Below are positions 1 to 11,641 of a stretch of DNA of 64,000 bases, in pieces. Each line of letters opens with the position of its first letter. The stretch's first letter is position 1. The position numbers and the translations under genes were made by a program. The stretch spans positions 1,158,616 through 1,222,615 of the forward strand of contig MU004186.1 of the NCBI GenBank assembly GCA_010093605.1, read 5' to 3'. Source of the stretch: Lophium mytilinum (lineage: Eukaryota > Ascomycota > Dothideomycetes > Mytilinidiales > Mytilinidiaceae). The notes beneath the pieces are model-generated. The model was not told the DNA's origin. It worked only from the letters and a program-made list of their open reading frames with translations, and did not search any database.

Positions 1-23
1 CTGGCAAGGCTGGTCGACTAGCT

Positions 24-2014
24 ATGGAGGCCCGTCTGGCAAACAAGCCGCTCCCGGCATACCCCCCATCAGAGGATAGTAGCACGGATTACTCCGTTCT
101 CCCAGATCGCTACAGAACACTGGCTCCCATCCCGGACCTCCCTCGACCTATCACCCGGGGCAGATCCCTCGGGTCTCAGGGTACAGTTGCGCCAAAGTAT
201 CTGCCCCCGAAGGCTGCAGAATATCGTGGTGTCGTGAATGCCGGAATGAGGGTTGCCTCACAATATGCCAATGTTGAGGAGGGCAGCAGCCAGACGACTC
301 CTAGAGCCGCTGGAAGCCACCTGCCAACAACCTTCTACTCGCCCTCAAACTTCACTCTCGACACCGTTGATCGGGCCTCCGGTTTCAGTCCGTCGCGCAA
401 CGTAAGTCTCCCTTTCCTTCTGAAAGCGCCAAGAACGGCGACGTCATTGTTTTTGACATTCACTTCTTGTTGTCTTTCGCTTCGCCGAAGTTTCTCCGCT
501 AACATCTGCTGCTCCAGGCCGACCCTGCCCGTTACATCGTCGCCTCCCCACCTCGTCCATCCCGCCAGGAGATTGCGCAGCCGCAGCCTCTCTCAGCGCG
601 CACCCGTAGGGTTAATCGGGGAACGATTCATATGATCTTTCAGGGTGACGCCCACGACATCAGTCCAGACGCCACTCTTGAGCCGTTCGACCCGACCAGA
701 CTCACCCAGCCTCACGCCCTCTTCCTGAAGTCTTCCGACCCTGTACACCACACACCTACTCTCAGGCGGCTCGAATACCCGGCACGCCCCGACCTAGCTC
801 TCGCGAGACCACTCGCGCCTAAGAACAAGATGATTGCCAACCTGCAAGACAACCAAGATCGCAAGGTAGTTCGCCGTAGACCAGGCTCGGCGGACATGAA
901 AGATCAAGCTCAAGCTAACCGCCGTTCCTTGAAGGACGCGCAGCCCAGCCCGTTCCGCCCGCAGCACCCCAGCGCTCTGCCGATGCCTCTGTACGCCAAC
1001 GGCCGCGGTGCCATGTACAGCTTCGTCTCCTCGGCGTCTCCCACCCACGATGACGCCCGCCCTCCTACTCATGCCGAGAGCGGTGTCGCTGCTTACGACG
1101 GTAACGACTCTCAATCATCCAGCCGCCATGATGCTCCAGCGCCAGGCCACAACGTCGCATTGTTCCAGCCCTTCCTGTCCCCTCCTCCGGAGCACGCATT
1201 CTATGCCTCCCCCATCAGCGACGTATTCTCGCCTACTGCTTCGGTCCCACCGATGCCAGCCGTGCTCTACGACGGCAGCGATGTTCTGACTCACTTCGGC
1301 GTGGTCAACCACCACATGGACGAGTTGCACAAGAAGGTTAAGGAATCGTTCGGGAAACTTAATGATGACCTTGATAAGAGCGGCGATGGCAGAAAGAACG
1401 AGCTCTCCAACAAGTTGGACGCTCTACTCCCCACCACCGTCATCCAGTCTATCAAGGCAACCGAACCCAAGCTGGACAAGGTCATGACGCTGTTGGCGGA
1501 CAGTGTCGTCGTCTCTCTAGCCAGCATCACCGAGCAGACGACGGGCTCGCAGGACAATAACAAGGTCATTCACCAGAAGTTGGACAAACAGCAGCAGACG
1601 CTTGAGGCCATTCTTGAGCAGTTGAAGCTGATTGCTGTACGATCAAACAACGGCCCTCAGTTTGGCCATCACCCTCGTCGCTCCTACGACAACCAGCGCG
1701 GAGCACCCGATCCCAACGCTTTCCGCATCAATCACCATGGCCAGGAAGGTGGCATCGTAGCTGGTCGCACGGGTCGGCATTTCGCCAGCGAGGCGGGACC
1801 AGCGAGATCGGATTCCAACATCAACCTTGTTCGCCAGCATCCAGAGGCCGTCGATGGCACTTACTATAACCAGTTCCCAACTCCAGGCCAAGTCATTGGT
1901 ACATTTGGTGGCATCACGTACGTTCAGGGCAATCCTCTTCCGCACAACGGTCCTGCGAACTACGAGAACAACGGTTCTACCAACTTCCCTTACGGCTACG
2001 ATTCGCGTCGCTAA
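24..2014 (+). CDS. Uncharacterised low-complexity protein with a central coiled coil; 5' end may lie outside the window
   Basis: Function not recognised. Two exons, 24-401 and 518-2014, join in frame across a 116-base intron (gtaagt at 402, cag ending at 517) to give about 624 residues. The frame is open to the left edge with no upstream stop, so the ATG at 24 may be internal and the gene partial. The first ~380 residues are rich in Pro, Ser and Arg and look disordered. Roughly residues 385-500 are heptad-like and charged (for example MDELHKKVKESFGKL and HQKLDKQQQTLEAILEQL), suggesting a coiled coil. The tail is rich in Gly, Asn and Tyr and ends in FPYGYDSRR. No signal peptide or membrane segment is visible in what is present. 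The exon structure is well supported; the name and true start are not. Confidence 0.7.
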
Positions 2015-3039
2015 TCACTGATCTTCGACGACGTACCTTAAAAAGCACTAGCGACAACTTTACACAACCCAAGTTTCAAGGATGATGGTAGGAGTCATGC
2101 TTTACTATACCTCTGGGCTTTCCTCCTTTGGAAAGCCTTCTTTTCTTAGGACCTGATTGTTCTTGCCGGCTTTTCTTCAACTTCCCGGGCCTTCTTCAGC
2201 TTCTCTCCAGACTTGCGACGACTCACAATGACTAATGCTCACGACTAACCGACCTTACGAACACTAACGCTCGAGACAACTGACTTTCACGTCGTGGTTG
2301 GTACAAAGTGGATGGTTGGGACTGTGCGATGTCTATGAAAGTCGTTCCCCGGGAGGTCATACTCTGCTTTTCCTTGACTCTGGTGCTTTCCATGCTATGC
2401 TTGGATCGTCTTGTCCTGGATAGCCTTTTCTTTTGCGATTGGAATTTGGGATGGATGCGAGCAACCTAACACGGTCTTACGAGCCGTTTGGATTTCTCGA
2501 CTTGAAGTAGGTTCGCCGTAGCCTTACAGTTGGTTGGGATTTCTGGCGACTTGACCATAGTGTTCTGGTGTCACTTTATACCTCTAAAAATGGAATGCAT
2601 GAACATTCGACATATCAGTGCCCTTGTGAAGTGATTGTGAGATTGTCTACCTTAAATGCACCATCTGGTCAGCATAGACACTGCAGCATGAACGTGGAGG
2701 ACGAGCTGCACTGCGGGTAGATGGCCACGACGCTATCAAAGCTCGGATTTAGATGGCCTGAGCCGACATGTAGTTTCTTCACCTCTGTTGCCCTCATGAG
2801 TCGTTGTTGCAAGCATCTGTGTGGCGACTTCAACACCACGGGCTCCATCCCACTTCCCCAGACATCCCACGCGGCGCATCGAATCCGCGCCCTCGATTTG
2901 AGCACCTGGCACTGGCCCTGGCCCGAGACATCCAGCGCCACAGCAGCTAACGACGCGCCCGTCGGTCGGGATCCACGTTGCTGGCGCAAGCCCTTGCCGG
3001 GCGCAGCTCAGAGACTCTGCTCTCAACCCTGCATTCATC
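2015..3039. other. Intergenic, tandem-gene spacer
   Basis: Between two genes on the same strand. The first ~250 bases are pyrimidine-rich, as expected of a 3' UTR. The last ~300 bases should hold the kinase promoter and 5' UTR; several short upstream ATGs occur (for example at 2721) but none opens a frame I can support. I see no RNA gene or repeat. Confidence 0.5.
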
Positions 3040-5149
3040 ATGGCCGCCCAAACCCGCCCCAAGCCCCCCCTCCAGGGCTCCCCTCATCCCGCCGCAACGT
3101 GCCCGAATCCGCTGGACAGCCAGACGACGGCCGAGCACTCGACGCCGGCCGACGACGACACGGCAGCGCTGGACACGAAAGACAACACCACTCCTGCCGC
3201 CTTGGCCGCCGCGAACTGCGCCGCCGTCACTCGAAACGCTGAATTGGCTCCAGAGATAGAGTCGCTGCAGTCCCCAGCCTCCCTCCCAGTCATCCCCAAG
3301 TACCACATCCGCACGCCCTCGGCTGCTGGCCTCTTCCTCCAGACCGATCTCCCCTCCGAGCTCGCGACGACGCTGCCGAACCAGTCGCCCAACACGCCAA
3401 CTAGAGTGGGGAGCAGAGGAGGAGTACAGATCCGGGCCTCGGCGACTGCGCCGATTGCAATACCAGGGGCTTCGCTCAGGAGCACGCTGTCGGCGGCGAG
3501 CATGACGAGTTCTCTCTCGCCTGGATCTGCTGTCTCTTCGCCGATGCTGAACGCGTTGACGGACATCACACCCCTGCCATCACCGCTGGCAGTGGGCGAC
3601 TCTCCAGGCCCGTGGATGCGGGCGACACATGCACGTCCAGGCTCTCGGGGTTCGTCTGGTGTCACCCGCGACGACTCGTTCTTCCTCTCGACCAGCGTGA
3701 CGTCTCCGTCGAAGAAAAAGAAGGCTTATTCGGGTCTCATGCCCACAGCGGTCGAGGGCGCGAGTTTGCAGGCATACCCGCAGAGTGAGTCGGGACATGG
3801 GAGGAACAGGAGTCTCAGCGAGTTTGTGCCGGAGCCGCTCCATAATATACGGCATCGTCAGATTACAGTCTCGGCTGGATATGGTCACATAGAGGCGGAA
3901 GCCGCGCTCCATCGCGAGCAGTATCTTGCAGCGCAACGTGGACCGTGTCTTGCAGTGCCAGCGTCCCAATCTGGACCCCAAGCAACTTTCCCAACGCCGC
4001 CTGCTAGCAATCGAAGCGTGACCGAGAGCGAAGAGGAGGAGATTCCCGAAGACACCGAAGGCGTCAAGTACCTCACTGTCCGCCACAAGCCCAATACACG
4101 CAAGAAGCTATGGCGATGTGTGCGTCTGCTAGGCCAGGGAACATTCAGCAAAGTTTACCTTGCGACGAGCGAGAAGATCACCGCGAAAGACCCACTAGAC
4201 GAATCGACGTTGAACCCTAGAAAGCTTGTAGCTATCAAGGTCGTCGAGCACGGCCCTGCTGGAGGTGCTGACGAGCAACGCGTAGAGCTGAGCTTGAAAC
4301 GAGAGGTGGAGATGCTGAAATCCGTCTCTCATCCCTCTATCGTCCATCTCCGGACCTTCGATTACGATGATCAGGAGGCTCACCTTGTCCTGACGTACTG
4401 TCCTGGGGGCGACCTATTTGATCTCGCCAGCGAACATCGCAATCTCTTAACACCCGCCCTCTTGCAGAGGGTAAACGCCGAGATGGTTGGCGCGGTGCGA
4501 TATCTCCACTCTGAACTAATCGTGCATCGAGATATCAAGCTAGAAAGTCTGCATTTCCCCTGAATGCCCTATTTCGCAACACTAACACCTACTAGACGTC
4601 CTCCTCAACATTCCCGCCGCTACTCTCTCATCAATTGAATCCCCTCAATCCTACCCGCACCCTCTAATCACCCTCACCGACTTGGGTCTCTCCCGCAGAG
4701 TCCCCAACCCGCAAGAACTCCTTACCACCCGCTGCGGCAGCGAAGATTACGCTGCACCCGAGATCCTCCTCGGCCAGCCCTACGACGGTCGTGCCACTGA
4801 CGCTTGGGCGCTAGGTGTGCTCCTCTACGCTCTCATGGAAGGCCGGTTACCCTTTGATCCGCCGCCCGGGAAAGCGGGTGCGAGGAGTAGGGCAGCACAC
4901 CGCATTGCGCGATGCGACTGGGTATGGTGCCGCTTTGGAGACGCAGACGGGGAGTGGGACCCCAAAGCCGGTGCAGAGTGGGAGGGCGGGCGTGAGGTAG
5001 TGGAAGGCCTGCTCAAGAAAGTCAGTCGAGGCCGAAAAAGCCTCGACCAAGTCGCGGAGATGGAGTGGGTGCGGCACGGCATCACCGTCGAAGGGGGACT
5101 AAAGAGGCGGGAGGATGACCTGGAGGACGAGATGGAGGTGGAAAGGTAG
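3040..5149 (+). CDS. Serine/threonine protein kinase, CAMK-like, with a long disordered N-terminus
   Basis: Exons 3040-4546 and 4596-5149 give 686 residues; the 49-base intron splits the Asn codon of the catalytic loop and has an ACTAAC branch site. Residues 1-345 are Ser/Pro/Thr-rich and disordered. The kinase domain begins near residue 357: glycine loop GQGTFSKV at 365-372, ATP lysine in VAIK (K400), catalytic loop HRDIKLEN (496-503), APE at 556-558, then a DAWALGVLLYALMEGRLPF segment. The metal-binding motif reads DLG (531-533) rather than DFG, and ~20 extra residues precede it. The region after the APE motif is Arg- and acid-rich. All residues needed for phosphotransfer are present, so I infer an active kinase; substrate and pathway cannot be told. 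It resembles fungal CAMK/KIN-type kinases of unassigned subfamily. Confidence 0.9.
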
Positions 5150-5866
5150 TCGCTAGTGAGGAGCCTTCAGCATGCTCAGACGCTGCTTTGGGTTAGATCT
5201 GAAAGCACGAAAGCGAGGGTGGGCGATATGTGGAGGAGCCGTCCATCTACGGAGACTTTAAGCCGTTGGTGGGGTTTGATACGCGTTTTGGCGAGTGTGT
5301 TTGGCGTTTTGTATTATCATATCCTTTTCTTTGTTTCTTTCTTAGTAGGTAGGCCGCTCGCTGGGCGTTTTATACGTTCGTTTTTGCCCGCGAGTGCAGG
5401 GATGGGTATTGGGATTGGATTGGATTGGATGGACTAAGGTGGGGGTTGGGGATCAACATATAAAAGATACCACTGATGCGCTCTTTCAGCGCTTTTCTTT
5501 ACTCCATTTTCTAGTTCGACTCATCTCGTTTTCGTCTTTTCGCCTTCCTCTTGATTCGCTTCTTTCGTATGTTGCTTCTTCAAACAATCTACTCACTCTA
5601 CTAAGTTCACGGCGGTCTTCAAAGCCGCAGTGCCGCATTTCCCTATCCAGCGTCTTTTCTCTGTCTTTCAAAGTCGAATTGCAATGTTGAGCTGGCATAT
5701 AGATAAAAGATAGCAGTAGCATTGGATTGGATAGACAAATATTGTGGTATCTCAAACTCATTTATCGACTCATGTATTTCCTTAGTAGTCTCGTGATTCA
5801 GCATGACTAATCTACTTCCCGTAGATATATAAATCTTCCGCTCCTACGTCTGGGGTTGGTTCTTGC

Positions 5867-6130
5867 ATGGAAGCCTTCTGGGCTTGGGGGAGGATCAAAT
5901 CGCCAGACCACGGACGGAATGGTTCGCAGCTCTTGTGGGATTCTGAAAAATTCAAGTTGGACAAACTACTGATGGGTGGAGGAGAATCAACCTCTGGCCC
6001 CAACCTCTATGGTTGTGGGTGGTGCGACTTCTTCAAAAGCGGCATATCACATGGGGAAGAAGTTCGGCAGCTGTGTGCTGCAATCTTTGATGGGTGGTAG
6101 CTTGAGGAGATCCAATGATACTCATCATCT
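5867..6130 (+). repeat. Degenerate ~47 bp periodic array, block A
   Basis: Units opening with ATGG followed by a G-rich run recur at 5867, 5919, 5972, 6009, 6051 and 6090, all on the same strand. Several carry the second half of the unit, an A-run preceded by TC or GC (CTGAAAAATTC near 5943, TTCAAAAGC near 6033). This is the most diverged block and is assigned mainly by analogy with block C. Confidence 0.45.
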
Positions 6131-6646
6131 CTCATCCTTCGTGACCATGAACAGGACCACAGCTTCACAAAGACGAGTCTTAGGAACGGAGAGAGGTAGC
6201 GAGTAGCATCAACAGATGATGAACTCCACCTTCCTCATGCTTATGGTTTTAGCCTAGCTTTGCTCCCGATTCCCACCCATGAGAGATCTTCGACCTTGTG
6301 TTGTTGAATCCAGCGCTCCACCTCTAATCCTTAGAATTTTCGGAAGTGTTGTTTTGACTCCACTCCATCAGCCTGTCTCATCGCATCTTGTGAACTCCGA
6401 AGAATTCCCCAATCCGCTTGCTGTTCGACTTCCAGAGGGCGGTGGAGGTTTATATACCCAGCTGAACGAGGCGCTTACTAACAACTCTAACGGTCATGCG
6501 GCTTCTAAAAGGCCAGCACAGTACCTTCACAGAGGCTTGCCAGGTGGGACCGGCACATATCACGTTTCAGACGCGTGACCTCGCAATGTCCACGCTTCGA
6601 CGGGGTATAAAAGCTCCACGTTCTGCGGGTTCTTGGACTTCAGGGC

Positions 6647-6880
6647 ATGGGAGTTGTGGTTTGAGTTTCTGCAAAAATCATCCAAAGGCGAGTCATATGG
6701 TGTGGCAGACTTGGGGCTCGTGGTGCAAAACCCCGAAGCTTGCTAAGCAATGGGGTGGGAGAAAGTGGTTCAAACACCTGGTGAAACTATACATTATGGT
6801 GTGGGCTTCAAGGGGAAATCATGCGCAGACACATTCGATGGTGGGGTGGGCTGGGTGGAGAGTACTCGAGGTGGTGATGT
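6647..6880 (+). repeat. Degenerate ~47 bp periodic array, block B
   Basis: ATGG plus G-rich units start at 6647, 6697, 6750, 6796 and 6838 (spacings 50, 53, 46, 42). Two of them have the full second half, TCTGCAAAAATC near 6668 and TGGTGCAAAACC near 6722. Orientation is the same as blocks A and C. Between blocks B and C the sequence near 7040-7085 looks like one or two units on the opposite strand. Confidence 0.55.
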
Positions 6881-7453
6881 CGAGCAGCTAGGCGATGACA
6901 GGATGGTCGGTATGAGGTTGATATGAAAGGACTCCATAGCGAGCGGTGGTGTGGACGGTACGCACTTTTGTTAGAGGCTGATACTCGCTATCAGCATGAC
7001 ATAAGGAGATAACCCCGGAGACGGCACCCATCTGCTGTCGTCGATGCTTGTTTTGATGCTCCACCACTCCACTTCCTCCTCCATAGAATATTCTTGATTA
7101 GGTAATTGAACGAGCACTCATGATAGTCCCCGTTTCTAGTTATTTGAACCTCGGCCAGGAAATCCAACCCCCCTGCCCTTCCAAGTCCGCAACAAACAAC
7201 TTCTATATACCCGATCGAAATCCACGGCTGACAAACCTCCACGTGACTCTCGATGCCCCTGTGACCCCTTACCACCACTCACAGTCCTGTCATGCGCACT
7301 CAGAACATCACGTTGAGTTCCTGTGACACGGTGACTAATCCCCTTTCTTTCGAGTATATAACCTCGCCCGCTCGACCTTCCCTCCGACTTCTCCAGGGAA
7401 AGAACGGGGTTTCTGGGATTTTGCAACAAGTCAACCTTGCATTCGAGTCACCC

Positions 7454-8440
7454 ATGGAGTGGGTGGAGGGTGTTTGAAAATAAATTGGTTCTTCACAGCC
7501 ATGTTGAACTTGGAGTCTTGCTGCAAACACCTTGGCGGAAAAGATTCATGGGAAGGGAGGAGCGGAGGGATTGAAAACGACACAGGACTCAGCATATGGT
7601 GTGGGAGGTGTGGGTGGAGGGGTTTTAAAACTCTACGATGTCTGTGTACATGGCGGACTCGGGGGTCTTGCTGCAAAAACACTCGACAAAGAAACTAATG
7701 GGAAGGGAGGAGGGGAGGGATCGAAAATAACCCTCGTCTGACAAGAGTGAATGGTGTGGGAGGGGAGGGATTGAAAACGACACGAACAACAGTATAATGG
7801 TGTGGGAGGAGGAGGGTTGCAAAAAGCTGGCCCGGTCATCTTTATGGTGGGGGTGGGATGAGGTCCAACAAATTCAATGACGAAGACGATGAAGTGGGAG
7901 GGGAAGGGTCAGAAATCAACTATTGAACCCAACAATAGTGTGGCCGGAAGTTTTTTGCAAACACTTTGCATGGTGGAGCTAGGGAGTTTGGTGCAAAAAG
8001 GGACAACAAAACATACCATGGACTGCAAAGGTCATCATGGTGGGGGTGGGAGGTGTGGTGCAAAAGAGAAACATTGGGGACAGACGATGGAGTGGGAGGA
8101 CAAAAAATTGCCTAAACGGGCTGCTCATGCGTGGTCGGAAGTTGTTCGCAAAAACCTCAGCAGTGGAGTTTCATGGTGGAGTTGGGGGGAGGGTGGTCCA
8201 CAAAGAATTTGGAGAAGAACTTCATGGAGTGCGGAAGGCGCGAGCAAAAGAGATCACCTATTCTTCCATGGCGTGGGTGGAGGCGGTCCGCAACAACAAC
8301 ATTTGCTGGGACTGCCTGATGGGACTGGAGAGGGTGTTGCAAATCACAGTCTGGATGGATGCCATGGAGTGTGGAGGGAGGTAGCAAAATCATGCACGGC
8401 AAGCATTCATGCGGTGTGGCCCGAATATTCCCAGAGGCAT
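7454..8440 (+). repeat. Degenerate ~47 bp tandem array, block C (about 20 units)
   Basis: Units open with ATGG and a G-rich run (best form ATGGTGTGGGAGG) and continue to GGTTGCAAAAAC-like sequence. Starts read by eye: 7454, 7501, 7548, 7596, 7650, 7698, 7751, 7797, 7844, 7889, 7936, 7970, 8018, 8037, 8087, 8127, 8173, 8223, 8268, 8319, 8364, 8409. Most spacings are 45-54, averaging about 47. All units share one orientation. Units differ from each other at many positions, so the array is old or was never homogenised. Its A-run half alternates between TTGCAAAAA and TTGAAAAC forms. No coding function is plausible because the period breaks the frame. Confidence 0.7.
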
Positions 8441-9199
8441 GATGCAACGTCGGGTCGGCTGGGCGGTGGCTGATTCGAACATGCGGTCATGTGCTTCGTC
8501 GATCCTCGCTGGTGTTGTTCGAGTTGATACACCGATGTTGGAGAGCCTCTCCTTTTTAGATCGGGGCTCTACGATGTTTAAAGTGCTTGGGGACGTTTGA
8601 TGGACCTACTTGCTGGTGGACTTCGGCATCGTTGCTAGGTAGAGACTATCACGCGTGAACACTTGCCCTTCCACCGCGTAGTTATTTTGGAATAGTGCTG
8701 TTAGTAGTCATGCTGAAGACAGACATCCACCAGACCATGTCTTGATGTTGTGCAGGCTTTGACTGCACCGAATCTTCAAGTCTCACAGAGCATCTTTCCC
8801 TTCTTTAATGCCTCGACAGACCCTTGCTTGACCGGAGAAGAGTTGAAATTGAAAGTAGGCTTTAAGCCCGAAGAGGAATCTGAAAGCAAACATGTGACCA
8901 AGTACGTGGGGAGAAAAGTTTCAGATAGACTTAAGAAAGGGTATTGATTGAACCATCGAAACCAGCTCAAAGCACACTTCATGAATCCCGTCCATCCCAG
9001 GCCGTAGCCACCAACTCATGCAAACCTATTGAACAACTCGTAGTTTCCCCGCGAGACAAATCATTTCCAAAACACTCATGAGATGAACCGCCCATGCGCG
9101 CCAAAACGCCCATATCCAGAAAGAATCGCAGTTCCTTAATCCCGCCTGACGCTCCAGACGCCTTCCAGGAAGAACCAGCATCCAGTATCCAGCACTCGC

Positions 9200-10460
9200 T
9201 TAATCCAAAACCTCGTAGCTGACATCCTGCTTCCTCTTCCGCACGCCCACAAACAGCCACTTGAAGCCCCACCCGACCGACTTGATGATATCCCATGGGT
9301 TGAAAGTGTTCAGCAGGGCGCGTGGCCCGCCATGCGCATACTTCGTTGGCGTAGTCAGATCGCTCGTAAGCTGCTTGTTCAGATCGTACGGTTGCCATTT
9401 GAACGCGAAGATGTGCATGACTGCAAAGATGGCCATCTCCACACATAATAGCATATTGGGTATACCGACCTTGATGTCCTGGTACCCTATCTTCTTGCTC
9501 GGAGTGATCGTTCCAGACGACACGAGGAAGGAGATGAGGAGGGATTGCCAGAAAGAGAAAAAGATGACGAGCTTGATGCAGGCGATCTTGAGACCTGGCC
9601 CGTGCGGCGCAAGCTCGTTCTTCATCTGCAGGTAAAATTGAATAAGGCAGTACATTGCTATTGTGACGGAGAGTGCTTCGAAGGCCATGACCCAGATGTG
9701 GGCAAAAGCTGGGTGGAGGGAGCTTTCGCAGTAGCGGCCGGTGGCTTGAGTGATGCCGGCGACGCAGGTGAAGAAGACGCGCACGAAGCAGTATTGGTAG
9801 ACGCCGAGCCAGACGATCTGTGTGCGCAATTAGTTTTACTCGATAGCGTCAGAGTCATGAAATCCAGTCTACGTACGTTGAACCACGTCAATCCACTCAT
9901 CGGTTTGCGAAGAAAGCCTTTATTCTCCCCGCCAGTGCACTTCTGTATCCAGGTCATGGGCCAGACCCAATTGCGCGGTTTCACGGTCCGGAAGTAGTTC
10001 TTCTGGTCGTGCAGATCATGCGCGAGGTAGTGGCACATGAGGGTGAAGAAACTGGAAATCGCAAAGGCTTCATAGCAGTCGCGCAAGATCTCGAAGTATA
10101 CGGCGTGTCTGTAGTAGAGGTAGGAGAGGAAGCTGACGGTCGCGTAGATTGGGATCATGAAAAGAATCCGTATAATACTGTGATGTCGGGTTAGCTTACG
10201 GCCACAGTTGCGCTCGTGAAGGCTGTGTATCAAGCCTTCAAGGCTGGAATGTTTTGGCGAGACGGGCGAACGTACTGCTTCTGCTCCCATGGTTTCAGGT
10301 AGTGCGTTATGTGTCTAAAGATGAGGTAGAGGGCGATGGTAGTCGCTATCAGGCCAAAGACGGCGGATATGAAGAGGCCGATGTGGTGGAAGGTGACTTT
10401 GCCGGCAATAGGATCCTCCTTCACCCACTGCTCAGTGAGGGTGGTATTACAGAATACCAT
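9200..10460 (-). CDS. Organic solute transporter Ost-alpha/TMEM184 family (DUF300) membrane protein, fungal Hfl1-like
   Basis: Three exons on the minus strand, 10460-10276, 10177-9877 and 9817-9200, give 367 residues; introns of 98 and 59 bases have gtacgt donors. The protein has about seven hydrophobic segments: one near residues 25-48, a pair in the middle exon around IIRILFMIPIYATVSFLSY and CYEAFAISSFFTLMCHYLA, and four in the last exon. The YEAF segment and the NELAPHGPGLKI / KLVIFFSFWQS stretch are typical of the PF03619 family. In fission yeast the family member Hfl1 sits on the vacuole membrane and recruits Atg8; animal TMEM184 and Ost-alpha are relatives. I infer a vacuolar/endolysosomal membrane role. 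The C-terminal ~80 residues are soluble and could hold an Atg8-binding helix, which I cannot confirm. Confidence 0.88.
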
Positions 10461-11641
10461 GGTAGGCGATTTGTTGCGAAGATGCGCAGGAAGGCGGCAT
10501 GCGCTATGGATGTAGCAGAAGAGGCGGTTCAGCAGACGCTGGGTATGCGGCGAGTAGTAACAGTAGTGAAGGAGGCACAGAGGAGGGTGGCAGTGCAGTG
10601 TATGAGCATCCTTGGCTTAAACGACGTTTCGGCGCTTGGAGCAAGGGGTCCGGACCCGCTGTACGAAGGTGCGTCAATCGTTTCAGGTGCGCTCTATCCC
10701 CGCCGCTAGAATTAAACCCCTTCGAATGCGCCTGTGTGGCATGAATATCCTCATAAAAGTCGTAGGCATCTGTCGAACTGGATGCGCCCCTCTGGAACCA
10801 ACACTGGACCGCGAATCCACCACCTCCGCCCAGCAGTGTCTTAGGCCCCCACACTACGACATCCTTTAAGAGCAGGGAAGAGCAGGGCGCCGCTGGCCTA
10901 AGGCCCCCAAAGGGACCTCAGTACGGTGTCGCTGGCGCCAGCCTCGCTCGCTGAATCACGCTGAGAATAGGCGCGCTTGACCACATACCGCGCTCAAATC
11001 GCCAATACGGCGTTATGGTGCGCCGCTGAGGCTGGTGTCTCCTCACATCCCTGCCAAGAACCGTTTTTGACGTCAACCCGCGCTCGTTAAGCTTTGCTCC
11101 GAGGGTTGGCGAATGGCGATGAGATCGCAGCCGCTATTAATAGGCCCGTATACAGTCAGCGCTTAAAGACCACCTAGGTATCCCGTGAAAGCATCACCGC
11201 TTTGAGAAGGGTTACTATATCGATGAGTTATGGACGAGTTTGCAACTGGCTGAAAAATAGGATGTAGGTACGTGTAGAGAGGAGCCCGCACTGAGGCACT
11301 TGGGCAGGGGTGTCCATCCATCACCTCCACAATTAATCTTCTGGCGATCAAGCTTGGCTCCATAGATTACCCAGAGCTTCCATCACCAGTCACGACTTTG
11401 CGAATCCTAGACTTGAAGAAGGTTAAGAAGGAGATAAAACAGGAGTCAGACCAACATCCAATATCCATATAAAGAAAGTACAATCGGAATGTTAAGTGTT
11501 ATAACATATATCAACAGTATATTGTTATTACCGAATAAGAAAGGGTCTGCTGGACAGAGTGGCATTTGCGCATACACTGAGGATGGAGGAGGCAAGGGAT
11601 AAAGAATAGGCATTATCCAGAAATCAGTTCATCTATTGGTA
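10461..11641. other. Intergenic, ~1.2 kb
   Basis: Holds the promoter of the membrane protein on its left and the 3' end of the MIT-like gene on its right. A GC-rich patch lies near 10890-11050. No tRNA fold, transposon end or coding frame is evident. Confidence 0.45.

Larger units (their letters stand above)
5150..9199. other. Gene-poor interval of about 4 kb
   Basis: No convincing coding region on either strand. A short (ATTGG)n tract lies near 5412-5431 in the kinase 3' region. The main content is the irregular ~47 bp periodic array described separately. Open frames crossing it (for example 7877-8473) are low-complexity consequences of the repeat: the period is not a multiple of three. From about 8500 to 9199 I see nothing beyond the 3' flank of the minus-strand gene that ends at 9200. 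Confidence 0.6.

Noticed and set aside
5867-8440. The periodic array as a CRISPR locus
   Set aside because: Units are too diverged, there is no constant repeat with unique spacers, and the host is a eukaryote.
7877-8473. 198-residue open frame across the 47 bp array
   Set aside because: It begins at a non-ATG codon and has Trp/Gly/Lys-rich low complexity that follows the repeat; the repeat period is not a multiple of three and no domain or splice structure is present.
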